This document shows positions 30,661 to 38,118 of a DNA stretch of 47,424 bases, piece after piece. Within the stretch, counting starts at the first letter, position 1. Every line of letters starts with the position of its first letter. The notes under the pieces are model-generated. The model was not told the DNA's origin. It saw nothing but the letters and a program-made list of their open reading frames with translations, and did no database searches. The stretch lies in contig JAUYCY010000023.1 of the NCBI GenBank assembly GCA_030692055.1, forward strand, positions 1-47,424, written 5' to 3'. The position numbers and the translations under genes were made by a program. The stretch comes from Candidatus Omnitrophota bacterium. Lineage in GTDB: Bacteria > Omnitrophota > Koll11 > Duberdicusellales > 4484-171.

Positions 30661-32118
30661 CTAAATATGTTTCTCTCCCTTAACTGCCCCTGCTTCCCAT
30701 TTTGACACTCCGCGCATAACATCCTCGAAACAGAGTTTTGCGAGCGGGTCAAAATTACTGGTCATAATCCTTTGAATGCGGCCGGGTTTTGAGAAAAATT
30801 CCCGCATACACCAAGAGCCCAGCCTTCCGTAATCTTCGAGAGTAAGATGCTTTGTCGGCATAACCGGATGAAGGAAATCCCATTTAAGAAAGTCTATTTT
30901 CTTAATATCTATCTCACCTCGTTTTACTCTCTGTCTCCAGATAGGTGAATTAGGCGCTGGCGTAACATAGCCAATCCATAAAATATCCGGGTCAACCTCG
31001 TCGGTAAATTCAAACCTCTGCTTTATGGAATATTCCGTGTCGTCATCAAAACCCATCATAATATCAGCTACAATTGCGATATCCTGGGCGCGTAAAATAT
31101 CAATGGTCTTTTTAATCTGGTCAATAGTTATGCCTTTAGCGATTTTTTTAAGTTCTTCCGGAGTTGTAACTTCAATTCCAAACACACCCATAAACATTCC
31201 GGTTTCTTTCATAAGGGGCAAAATCTTTTCGCAGTTAACCCAGTCAACCGCCCGGCCTAAAGAGACCCATTTAATAGGGTTATTTTTTTCTTTCTTTAAT
31301 AGACAGAATTTTTCAACCCTGTCAGGATTAACATTAAAATTATCATCCTGAATAACCACAACTTTAGTACCCATTTTATGTAGAAGCTGGAGCTCTTCAA
31401 TAACACGCTGGGGAGATTTTGCCCGCCAAGTTAGAAAGTCCTGCGGAGAACGCGGGTCATATTGATCCCACTCATAGCAGAAAGTACAAGCTGAGGGACA
31501 ACCCCTTGAAGTCATCATTTCTACAAACGGCTTCCAGAAAGTATGCCCTACATATTTATCCATAGGAAATAAATCATAAGCAGGAAGCGGCAGTTTATCC
31601 AAATCTTGCAATAACGGTTTGTGCGGGCCCATCACCGGTTTACCGTCTATGCGTGAGGTAACCCCTGCAACATCCTTCATGTTTTTGCCTTTATCTATCG
31701 CCTCAATTAAGTCATAAAAAGATTCTTCTTCGCCCATAACTACATAATCTATTGCCGGGTTATCTTCCAAGGTTTGAACCGGTAAAGCAGAATACCAAAG
31801 CCCTCCCATAATTACTTTTACCTTAGGTAATATTTTTTTAATTCTTGCGGCAGCCTGATTAAAATGCCAAATTATGCCAAAACCTACTGAGCAATGAATC
31901 ATATCGCCCAACACAACTACGTCTGGATTTTTCTCCTTAACTTTTTCTGCAAGCTGTTCAATAGGAATACCTAAGACAGTCGCATCCAAGACTTCAAGAT
32001 TGTCATAACCTTTCTCGCGGATATACGCCCCCCACTGTGCATACAACTGATTAGGTGCAAAATGATTACCGTGTGTCGCCCAAGCGCCAATTTTCGGCAT
32101 TACAAATAGAATCTTCAT
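30661..32118 (-). CDS. B12-binding radical SAM enzyme, BchE-like
   Basis: A 485-residue class-B type radical SAM protein. Residues 1-150 form a cobalamin-binding domain (MKILFVMPKIG..., VVVLGDMIHCSVG, VIMGGLWYSALP). The [4Fe-4S] motif CxxxCxxC is C207, C211, C214 in RGCPSACTFCYEW. The C-terminal region has LTLEDYGRLGSWCMREFFSKPGRI, resembling BchE (anaerobic Mg-protoporphyrin cyclase) and related oxidative or methylating enzymes. Next to aromatic polyketide genes it could do an O2-independent oxidation, cyclisation or methylation (inference). Its by-product 5'-deoxyadenosine would feed the salvage genes nearby. The element 32124-32280 forms its leader. Confidence 0.85.
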   Translation of the reverse strand: MKILFVMPKIGAWATHGNHFAPNQLYAQWGAYIREKGYDNLEVLDATVLGIPIEQLAEKVKEKNPDVVVLGDMIHCSVGFGIIWHFNQAAARIKKILPKVKVIMGGLWYSALPVQTLEDNPAIDYVVMGEEESFYDLIEAIDKGKNMKDVAGVTSRIDGKPVMGPHKPLLQDLDKLPLPAYDLFPMDKYVGHTFWKPFVEMMTSRGCPSACTFCYEWDQYDPRSPQDFLTWRAKSPQRVIEELQLLHKMGTKVVVIQDDNFNVNPDRVEKFCLLKKEKNNPIKWVSLGRAVDWVNCEKILPLMKETGMFMGVFGIEVTTPEELKKIAKGITIDQIKKTIDILRAQDIAIVADIMMGFDDDTEYSIKQRFEFTDEVDPDILWIGYVTPAPNSPIWRQRVKRGEIDIKKIDFLKWDFLHPVMPTKHLTLEDYGRLGSWCMREFFSKPGRIQRIMTSNFDPLAKLCFEDVMRGVSKWEAGAVKGEKHI

Positions 32119-32123
32119 TGAAA

Positions 32124-32282
32124 CCTCCTCAATGAGACTTACGTTTTTTCAAACCCTGACTGCCGTTAGGCAGGCGTGCGCAGAAAAAACGTCTAGTCGA
32201 ATTGATCCCGACGAGTTCATAAAAATTATCGCAGAAAATTTTTATGTATTTAGACGAGTCGGGATAATTGGTTATTATAAAA
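32124..32282 (-). repeat. Leader element with double hairpin before GAGGAGG
   Basis: On the minus strand a hairpin with AGACGTTTTTTC and GAAAAAACGTAAGTCT arms, containing a nested GCCTGCC/GGCAG hairpin, is followed by CATTGAGGAGG and the radical SAM start codon. Further upstream a second large hairpin, TTATCCCGACTCGTCTAAAT.../...TCGTCGGGAT with AAAATTATCGCAGAAAATTTT at its centre, lies at about 32205-32270. It is the same layout as copies at 382, 25329 and 45305. Confidence 0.6.
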
Positions 32283-32304
32283 CGTTGCATACCCACCTTC
32301 TACA

Positions 32305-33078
32305 TTATTTTTTAGGATGCTCCTGTTTAAACGGTATAACCGGCTTTGTCCATGGAGTTTGTTGGTTTATTACTGCGATTTCCAAAGGACATACATTTGC
32401 CGGAACAGTTAAGGCAAACCTTACGGCATTTTCAATAGCCTCAGTAGTCATCAGCCGTGAAGCGTCTGCAGTAACTTCCTGTAACTTACCTGTTAAGTCC
32501 GTATCCGTAACTCCGGGTAAAATTGATGTAACCTTTATTCCGTGATCGCGTAGTTCCCAAAATAACCCTTTAGAAAAAGCACGTAAACCTACTTTTAAAG
32601 AACTGTAGACGATAAAATTTCTTGGCAGCGGGTCACAAAGCGTTGAACCGGAAACCATATTAATTATTGCTCCGGATTTATTCTTTATCATATCGTTTAT
32701 TACTAAACGAATCAAGCGCACATAACCTAAATAATTGGTATGCGCTAATCTTTCAAAATCTTCAATCGGTTGCTTTTCAAACGGATATTGGCTGGAAACG
32801 CCGGCATTATTAATCAAGATATCAATATTGCCGAATTTTTCTTTGGTTTTATTAACCAAATTTTCCAAATCTTCCAATTTAGTAACGTCGCAAGGTACTG
32901 CTAAAACTTTGACTTTATATTTTTTTTCTAATTCTTGCGCAGTTTCTTTTAACGGACCTTCACCGCGCGCGGCAATAGCTACATTTATTCCTAAACTAGC
33001 TGCGACACTTGCAAGAGCTTTACCAATGCCTTTGCTTGCGCCGGTTACGATTGCGGTTTTACCTTTTAACTCTACCAT
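32305..33078 (-). CDS. SDR-family reductase (candidate polyketide ketoreductase)
   Basis: A 257-residue short-chain dehydrogenase. The NAD(P) motif is TGASKGIGK (12-20), NNAG is at 90-93 and the catalytic set is Ser143/145, Tyr158, Lys162 (YSSLK). Basic residues after the second strand (AARGEG) favour NADPH. It is close to FabG in form. In a type II polyketide setting such an enzyme would reduce one keto group of the poly-beta-ketone (the ActIII role), but a general oxidoreductase cannot be excluded. AAGGAGG precedes the ATG; it is 13 bp downstream of the secreted-protein gene at 33092. Confidence 0.85.
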   Translation of the reverse strand: MVELKGKTAIVTGASKGIGKALASVAASLGINVAIAARGEGPLKETAQELEKKYKVKVLAVPCDVTKLEDLENLVNKTKEKFGNIDILINNAGVSSQYPFEKQPIEDFERLAHTNYLGYVRLIRLVINDMIKNKSGAIINMVSGSTLCDPLPRNFIVYSSLKVGLRAFSKGLFWELRDHGIKVTSILPGVTDTDLTGKLQEVTADASRLMTTEAIENAVRFALTVPANVCPLEIAVINQQTPWTKPVIPFKQEHPKK

Positions 33079-33091
33079 GATGCCTCCTTAT

Positions 33092-33502
33092 TTATTTTTT
33101 AAATATTTTAGATATAGTTGAATCTATGTTTTCCAAAATAATTGTATAGGTTTTCTTTTCCAAACCGCTTATTTCATATATTAACTTGTGGTCACACATA
33201 CAATTTGCGGAATCTCCAAAGATATAAGGCTTATACCGTAATCTTAAGATATTATTCTCAACTGAATAGCCAAAGTTTTCAATCTTGGCTGCACAATTCT
33301 CATTGACATAACATTCTAAAATCAGAGTGTCACCATTCCATTGCTGATTATAATGGGGCGGACGCACAAAAAAACTTCCGTTTTCATCTTTTTGCGTATC
33401 AGGCCCGCAACCCTTATCAGTAAATACTTGCGCAAAAATTGCCGTTTCTTTAGCCGATAAATTTAAACTGATTACAATAAATAAAAGAATAATAGCCCTC
33501 AT
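33092..33502 (-). CDS. Secreted hypothetical protein
   Basis: A 136-residue protein with a signal peptide (MRAIILLFIVISLNLSA). The mature chain is rich in Cys (DKGCGPD, LECYVNENCAAK, SANCMCDHK) and beta structure, ending in FDENIDSTISK-like charged residues. I do not recognise it. Its ATG overlaps the TAA of the 82-residue gene by one base, so the two are coupled. Confidence 0.6.
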   Translation of the reverse strand: MRAIILLFIVISLNLSAKETAIFAQVFTDKGCGPDTQKDENGSFFVRPPHYNQQWNGDTLILECYVNENCAAKIENFGYSVENNILRLRYKPYIFGDSANCMCDHKLIYEISGLEKKTYTIILENIDSTISKIFKK

Positions 33503-33750
33503 TATTTACCCTTTTTAATTTGAAAATTCAAAAAAGTAAGGTCGAAATTTTGTTGCGTACCCGACTTTATATTTTGCATGGCAAGAGATTTCGGCAATTT
33601 TAGCCCTTCTATTTCTTGATATTCTATAGTTGCGGTTGCTTTCGCTAAATCTCCCATATCTAAGCTATATCCATTCAATAGCAAACCTTTCGGTGTTTTT
33701 ATGAACTGTGATAAAAGAATCATGCTGGCATTATTTATAAAGTTTTCCAT
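33502..33750 (-). CDS. Small hypothetical protein, possibly a fragment of a LolA-like fold
   Basis: Eighty-two residues with no signal peptide. The C-terminal part (TATIEYQEIEGLKLPKSLAMQNIKSGTQQNFDLTFLNFQIKKGK) looks like the last strands of a LolA/MucB-like sheet, which suggests a truncated gene. AGGGG lies seven bases before the ATG. It is nine bases downstream of the MFS stop and coupled to the next gene by a one-base overlap. Confidence 0.5.
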   Translation of the reverse strand: MENFINNASMILLSQFIKTPKGLLLNGYSLDMGDLAKATATIEYQEIEGLKLPKSLAMQNIKSGTQQNFDLTFLNFQIKKGK

Positions 33751-33759
33751 ATTTTTCCC

Positions 33760-35016
33760 CTAAACTTTAATAATGAATTGCTTACTAAATAACAATAAAC
33801 CCAAAAGGCAAATCCCAAATATTATAAACCCCAGAATAAAGCTTTTCTGCATAATTGCGCCGCCTAATACTGCGCCTATTCCGCCGGAAATAAATCTCAC
33901 TCCGCTGTTTAAACTCGCGGCTTCGTTTAAATGCTCTTTTGGTAAATCCGTAAGTATGGTAGATATCCCGGCATGATTTAAAGTCCAACCGAACCCCCAA
34001 ACAATCATAAGTATTACCAATGCTACTGGCGGCATTTTAAAAACTAATATAAATACGCTAATAATCATGATGACAATTCCGATATTTGCGGTTCTAGCTC
34101 TACCGATTACGTCAGAAAGCCATCCACCCATAGTCTCACCGAATATTCCACTTAAACTCGTTAGGGTAATGAGCGCGCTAATCATAAATTGCTCTAAACC
34201 ATATTGCTTGGAAAAATAAACTCCTAGCCACTGTTGTACACCATGATAAAACAAGCTTATAAAGAAGATATAGGTAAATATATGCAATACGGTTTTGCTT
34301 TTAAATGTGGCAATATAATTTAAACTAAACCCCGTTAGAAAAGATGGAATTTTAACCTTACTCTCTTTAACCCGACCTTTCCTATTTACCCCACAAGAAA
34401 TAGATGGCCTCATGAGGTCTGTGCCATTCCCGCCGTAAATGGCGGGGTTTTCTAACGGGGTAAACTTTTTGGCTTGCGGCTTAAAGTTTGGTAAATAAAA
34501 ATACATTAAAATTAAAAGTATAAAACCTGCTATTGCCGGCAGTAAAAAAATAAAACGCCAATGTAATATTCCGCTTAAGAATAACCCTAAAAGCGAAGCA
34601 ACAAAAGTAGCGCCAAAAAAAATACCGACTTGCCTGCCGCGCTTCTCGGTTTTTGTCGATTCGGCAATTAAAATTAAAGCCAGCGGTATCACCGAAGCTC
34701 CGAAAATACCCATTAAAAATCTTGCCGCAAATAAGCTCATAATATTTTTAGAGAACACGGCTAATAAATTTGCTAATGAAAATATGAAAAGACAAACTAT
34801 TTCAACTTTTTTTGCATCATAAACCCTGACTAAAGGACCATAGAATAATGCTGCAAACCCATAAGGAAGCATATACAGCCAAATAATTCTTCCGGCAACA
34901 AACTCTGATATTACAAAATCCTTGGCAATCGAAGGCACAAGGGCCGCGCAGGCAGCAACGTTAAAAGATAAAATCGCGCCCTCTAAGCATAGGATTATGA
35001 ATGTTAGCTTTTTCAT
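33760..35016 (-). CDS. MFS transporter
   Basis: About 418 residues from MKKLTFIILCLEGA, with 12 predicted membrane helices. The family signature lies in the loop after helix 2 (YGPLVRVYDAKKVEIV), and GGWLSDVIGRARTANIG is its repeat in the second half. It resembles drug/metabolite exporters and is a natural candidate to export the polyketide product. Upstream in-frame codons (MLNRCNLISNQRNQST) are repeat DNA, so MKKLTF is taken as the start. The central cytoplasmic loop carries an in-frame element of about 45 residues (34328-34465). No Shine-Dalgarno is visible. Confidence 0.88.
   Translation of the reverse strand: MKKLTFIILCLEGAILSFNVAACAALVPSIAKDFVISEFVAGRIIWLYMLPYGFAALFYGPLVRVYDAKKVEIVCLFIFSLANLLAVFSKNIMSLFAARFLMGIFGASVIPLALILIAESTKTEKRGRQVGIFFGATFVASLLGLFLSGILHWRFIFLLPAIAGFILLILMYFYLPNFKPQAKKFTPLENPAIYGGNGTDLMRPSISCGVNRKGRVKESKVKIPSFLTGFSLNYIATFKSKTVLHIFTYIFFISLFYHGVQQWLGVYFSKQYGLEQFMISALITLTSLSGIFGETMGGWLSDVIGRARTANIGIVIMIISVFILVFKMPPVALVILMIVWGFGWTLNHAGISTILTDLPKEHLNEAASLNSGVRFISGGIGAVLGGAIMQKSFILGFIIFGICLLGLLLFSKQFIIKV
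34328..34465. mobile_element. MITE-like CCCGTTAGAAA element inserted in frame in the MFS gene
   Basis: ACCCCGTTAGAAAA (near 34331-34344) and TTTTCTAACGGGGT (near 34450-34463) are perfect inverted ends. Internal palindromes (GATGGCCTCATGAGGTC, CCCGCCGTAAATGGCGGGG) make it highly structured. It is open in the MFS reading frame and adds about 45 residues (from FTPLENPAIYGG to KIPSFLTG) to the loop between the two six-helix halves. Confidence 0.75.
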
Positions 35017-35020
35017 TGTT

Positions 35021-35113
35021 GATTGATTACGCTGATTAGATATAAGATTACACCGATTTAACAATCTGCGTAATCGCTCCTAAAATCTGTGTAATCATTG
35101 CCCCGCAGGGGCT
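35021..35113. repeat. Word-repeat hairpin, gattacacagatt type, copy A
   Basis: GATTGATTACGCTGATT and GATTACACCGATT on the left face AATCTGCGTAATC and AATCTGTGTAATCA on the right, followed by a CCCCGCAGGGG hairpin. It is nearly identical to the element at 36816-36907. Its right end encodes the APAGQ-stop tail of the aromatase. Confidence 0.85.
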
Positions 35114-35541
35114 TCTTTTTCTATAACTTCTTTGAATATCTTCAAATTATCTTTCGAATGTTTGTTAATAAAGCCTTCTACTTGCTCATCGTTAAATTTA
35201 GCTTTCTCGTCCATCTCAAAGTGTTGAATCCAGGTCATTTCTATGCCGTTAGGACGCGGAGTATAAAGCCAGATAATTTTCATAAATTTAAAAGGAAATT
35301 TTGGCTCTTCGCGTTCCGCATAAGCAAAGTACTTATCTTTAAAAAGTAGGCGCCAAGACTGCCAACATCTGCCTTCGTCATCAGTGAGTTTAAAAGTAAT
35401 TTTATTACTTTCTTTTTTCACCTCTTCTGCTTTCTTATATTCGCCGCCAAATAATTCTGTCCAGCGGGTAATGTCATTAGAGATGTCAAAAATTTTTTCA
35501 TAAGGCGCATTGATAATTATAGAGTTAACTGTATGACCCAT
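35095..35541 (-). CDS. SRPBCC polyketide aromatase/cyclase (WhiE ORFVI/TcmN-like)
   Basis: A 148-residue START/SRPBCC-fold protein. GHTVNSIIINAPYEKIFDISNDITRWTELFGGEYKKAEEV matches the start of bacterial type II PKS monodomain aromatase/cyclases (pattern 'H.....I.AP...V..I.NDI..WP.LF..Y'), and GRCWQSWRLLF plus EMTWIQHFEM follow in the same places. Such enzymes bind the ACP-tethered poly-beta-ketone and direct first-ring closure and aromatisation. GGAGG precedes the ATG. The last residues (APAGQ) derive from the adjacent repeat, a tail shared with the ACP. Confidence 0.85.
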   Translation of the reverse strand: MGHTVNSIIINAPYEKIFDISNDITRWTELFGGEYKKAEEVKKESNKITFKLTDDEGRCWQSWRLLFKDKYFAYAEREEPKFPFKFMKIIWLYTPRPNGIEMTWIQHFEMDEKAKFNDEQVEGFINKHSKDNLKIFKEVIEKEAPAGQ

Positions 35542-35561
35542 TTTTCCTCCTTCTTTTTAGA

Positions 35562-35601
35562 CACGAATTTCCACGAATTACACACGAATCAACACGAACA
35601 A
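35562..35601. repeat. Half element, cacgaat type
   Basis: ACACGAATT, CCACGAATT, ACACGAATC and ACACGAACA occur in tandem without an opposite arm. The same words form both arms at 42758-42867. They run to the Shine-Dalgarno of the aromatase gene on one side and supply the stop of the ORF6N remnant on the other. Confidence 0.7.
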
Positions 35602-35697
35602 CAGAGAAGTTTCGGTTTTTCTTCTACTTGAAATCACAATTTGTGATTTTAGAAAAATCTTTTGCTCAATTGCTTCTTGCGGGATTAGTTCAGCCAT
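35578..35697 (-). pseudogene. ORF6N-domain gene remnant with internal deletion
   Basis: A 39-codon frame MAELIPQEAIEQKIFL-KSQIVISSRRKTETS. The first 16 residues are the start and the next the end of the ORF6N core (compare the neighbouring gene: [15 protein letters not shown]... and ...[10 protein letters not shown]), with the middle missing. The final codons (FVLIRV-stop) run into a cacgaat-type repeat that lies between it and the aromatase gene (35562-35600). Confidence 0.5.
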
Positions 35698-35729
35698 CAA
35701 TTTATCCTATTTTTAAAAAGTTACTTAAA

Positions 35730-35963
35730 TTATTGAAAAATTTCTGGTATCACATTTTGTGATACCAAATTTTTCGCTTCTTCCATTGTAAGTTGAAACA
35801 TAAAATCTTCCGGAAATCGCTCACGATTTCTTTTAACCTGCTGTCTTAAAGCTATGGCTTTCACGCCATAAAGTTTAGCCAAATCTCTATCCAGCATTAC
35901 TTTATGACCCCTGATAATAAAGATTTTTTGGGCTATAATTTCTACCACAGCTATTTCAGCCAT
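35730..35963 (-). CDS. ORF6N-domain protein, truncated
   Basis: Seventy-seven residues: [69 protein letters not shown] is the complete ORF6N (KilA-N-like) DNA-binding core, but family members continue for another 80-200 residues. This one stops shortly after the core with NVIPEIFQ. It may be a phage-type or mobile regulator relic, and sits with a second, more degraded copy in the middle of the polyketide cluster. Confidence 0.75.
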   Translation of the reverse strand: MAEIAVVEIIAQKIFIIRGHKVMLDRDLAKLYGVKAIALRQQVKRNRERFPEDFMFQLTMEEAKNLVSQNVIPEIFQ

Positions 35964-36003
35964 TTTTTATTTTCCTTCTAAAAAAATTACTATCGCCTAA
36001 ATG

Positions 36004-36810
36004 CTATTGGCTATCGACTATTCCGACTACCCTTGCCCATGCTGCCCCAGTAGCTTTTATCTTTATAGGAAAACAAATTATTTTAAACCCAAAATTGGGT
36101 AAGTTACCTAAGTTAGCTAAACGTTCTATATGAATAAATTCTCTTTTTCGGCCGTAAAAATGCGCGGGATATAATTTTTTTGGGTCTTTTTTCTCTAAGA
36201 ATTCTTTAAGCATAAAGCGGTATGGCCGGTCTATACCCATAGTGTCTACGCCAAAAATTTTTATATCTTTGTCCAAAAGATAATCTATGGCTGATATGTC
36301 TACGCCGGGATAATCGCTAAAATACTTTGGCCCGCCGTATAATTTATCCGCGGCGGTATATAAAAGAACGATATCAAAAGGCTTTAATGTATAATTTATT
36401 TCCTTTAAGGCTGTTTCTATATCAGCTGCTGTAATTGTTTCGTTTGGCTTTTTATGCGACACATCAATTTTTACACCGTCTCTATAACACCACTCAAGAG
36501 GAATTTCTTCAGCAGTTTTAGAGGCCCGGCCTTCGGATTTGGAACCATAATGAAAAGAATAATCAAGATGCGTTCCGATATGCACCGGTGAATGAATTAT
36601 TTCTAAAGAAAGAAATTCCTCGTCAGGTAAATCTTCCTTTTTCACAATACGTTTACCTAATATATATTGGAGCTTACCTTTTAGAGTTTTACCCATCAGC
36701 ACGCGGTTAAATTTTTCAACCCCTGCCTTATGCGAAACCCGCTCAATCTCTACGTGATGCACCTCAAAGGCTTTATCGTCAATGGGTAGACTAAGGTCGA
36801 TTATTTTCAT
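36004..36810 (-). CDS. PF04199-type metal-dependent cyclase (DpsY/SnoaM-like)
   Basis: A 268-residue protein of the 'putative cyclase' family. The metal-binding motif HxGTHxD is seen as HIGTHLDYSFHYG (residues about 97-109), and GVDTMGIDRPY near 190 gives the second conserved block. The family includes kynurenine formamidase-like hydrolases and later-ring polyketide cyclases (DpsY, SnoaM, MtmX). With the adjacent ACP, aromatase and KS pair the polyketide role is favoured. GGTGA, five bases before the ATG, is provided by the arm of the neighbouring repeat. Confidence 0.8.
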   Translation of the reverse strand: MKIIDLSLPIDDKAFEVHHVEIERVSHKAGVEKFNRVLMGKTLKGKLQYILGKRIVKKEDLPDEEFLSLEIIHSPVHIGTHLDYSFHYGSKSEGRASKTAEEIPLEWCYRDGVKIDVSHKKPNETITAADIETALKEINYTLKPFDIVLLYTAADKLYGGPKYFSDYPGVDISAIDYLLDKDIKIFGVDTMGIDRPYRFMLKEFLEKKDPKKLYPAHFYGRKREFIHIERLANLGNLPNFGFKIICFPIKIKATGAAWARVVGIVDSQ

Positions 36811-36815
36811 AATAT

Positions 36816-36907
36816 CACCGATTACACTGATTAAATATAGATTACACCGATTAAATAATCTGTGTAATCACTCCTAAAATCTGTGTAATCATTGCCCCGT
36901 AGGGGCT
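36816..36907. repeat. Word-repeat hairpin, gattacacagatt type, copy B
   Basis: It has the same order of words, the same AATCACTCCTAAAATCTGTGT phrase and the same terminal CCCCGTAGGGG hairpin as copy A at 35021-35113, with a handful of substitutions. It fills the cyclase-ACP junction and encodes the APTGQ-stop end of the ACP. Confidence 0.88.
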
Positions 36908-37131
36908 TTCTTTTCAATTAACGCTGTTATTTCCAGCGGTGTGGAAAATTTAGTAATTTCGTTAGCAGCAATTTTCACATTAAAGCGTTTGCCTAAAGAA
37001 ACTACTAACTCAACTATTTCAGTTGAGTCCACACCTATAGAATCATATAGCTTTTTATCCTCTACTAATTCTTCCACCTTAACGTCAAGGATATCTGCGA
37101 TTGCATTTAAAACATCTTCCTTTAAGGCCAT
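36889..37131 (-). CDS. Acyl carrier protein (polyketide type)
   Basis: Eighty residues with the four-helix ACP pattern MALKEDVLNAIADILDVKVEEL...KLYDSIGVDSTEIVELVVSLGKRFNV. The phosphopantetheine-accepting serine is Ser36 in GVDSTE, a DST variant of the usual DSL/DSM. It tethers the growing chain for the KS-alpha/KS-beta pair just upstream. The C-terminal APTGQ comes from the neighbouring repeat. Its first eight residues and their codons are closely copied at the start of the signal peptidase gene next door. Confidence 0.92.
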   Translation of the reverse strand: MALKEDVLNAIADILDVKVEELVEDKKLYDSIGVDSTEIVELVVSLGKRFNVKIAANEITKFSTPLEITALIEKKAPTGQ

Positions 37132-37152
37132 ATTTTACCCCCCCTTGTTAAA

Positions 37153-38022
37153 CTATTCTAGTTTTCCAGCACGTTCTTGTGGCAAGAAAATTTTAGTCAC
37201 TTTACCTTTTATGTTTCTGGAAGGTACAAAGCCAAAAAATCTACTATCGAAGCTTGAAACGCTATTATCGCCTAAAACATAATAATGGCTCGGCGGAATC
37301 ATTATTTCTTTATCTTTCATAGCATAGTCTCCTTCGTTATAGTAATAATTCTTGGCTATTATTGAGTTCTTTATTTTTTCTCCATTGATGTATACAACAC
37401 CATCTTTTATTTGTACGCTTTCCCCTGGTAATCCAATGATTCTTTTACAATAATATTTTTTCTTATCGTGGGGTGGTATAAAAACAACAATATCCCCTCT
37501 TTTTGGAGTAATAGTACTATAAACCTTTCGATCAAGTACCACTTTATCCCCGGGCTTTAATGCTGGAACCATTGATGCATTAGGGATTCTAAAAACTTGA
37601 TATACATAGCTCCTTAAATAGAGCAAAGATGACAAAGAAAAAGAAAAAAGTAATAAGAAAGTTGCGATTGCTACAATGCGCAACTTTTTTTGCGATGGAT
37701 TTACTTTATAAATTGAATTGTATTTTTTTGTACACTTGTAGCTGTCCACTAAAACATAAATACGGAACAAAAAATAGAAAATTCCCAGAGGAGCTCCAAG
37801 TATTATAAATAATATAGAAATTGTATCGGAAATACCAAGCACGTATCTAAAAACAATTATTCCTAATAATATACATATTACTGTGATTCCGAGATAAATT
37901 AATCCTTTGAATTTTCTTTTGGCATAAATATGTCCTAAGCCTGGAAGTAACTGGCTCAATAAAACAGCAATCCATGGTTCTTTGGGTTTTGCTGAATTTA
38001 CAACATTTTCTTTTAAGGCCAT
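37153..38022 (-). CDS. lepB: Signal peptidase I with extra N-terminal membrane segments
   Basis: A 289-residue serine-lysine protease removing signal peptides. Box B is RIPNASMVPALKPGD with the nucleophilic Ser, box D is KKYYCKRIIGLPGE with the general-base Lys, and box E is LGDNSVSSFDSRFFGFV. Instead of the usual one or two helices there are about four before the catalytic domain, starting PWIAVLLSQLLPGLGHIYAKRK, a TM2/DUF5683-like module. The start MALKENVVN mirrors the ACP start MALKEDVLN. It interrupts the KS-beta/ACP pair and has no evident role in polyketide synthesis. Confidence 0.92.
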   Translation of the reverse strand: MALKENVVNSAKPKEPWIAVLLSQLLPGLGHIYAKRKFKGLIYLGITVICILLGIIVFRYVLGISDTISILFIILGAPLGIFYFLFRIYVLVDSYKCTKKYNSIYKVNPSQKKLRIVAIATFLLLFSFSLSSLLYLRSYVYQVFRIPNASMVPALKPGDKVVLDRKVYSTITPKRGDIVVFIPPHDKKKYYCKRIIGLPGESVQIKDGVVYINGEKIKNSIIAKNYYYNEGDYAMKDKEIMIPPSHYYVLGDNSVSSFDSRFFGFVPSRNIKGKVTKIFLPQERAGKLE

Positions 38023-38037
38023 TTAAACCTCCTGTTA

Positions 38038-38118
38038 TTAGAAACGGATATTTACGCGGATTGCGTGTACTTTCCGCGTTTTATCCGCGTATTGTTCCGC
38101 GTTCTTCCGCTTCTATTT
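38038..38118. repeat. Word-repeat hairpin, gcggat type (KS-beta/SPase junction)
   Basis: AGAAACGGATATTTACGCGGATT faces CCGCGTTTTATCCGCGT and GTTCTTCCGCTTCT. Terminal AGAARCGGAT/TTCCGCTTCT is as in the elements at 24443 and 43609. The TAG stop of KS-beta lies on the boundary (AAATAGAAGCGG). Confidence 0.8.
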
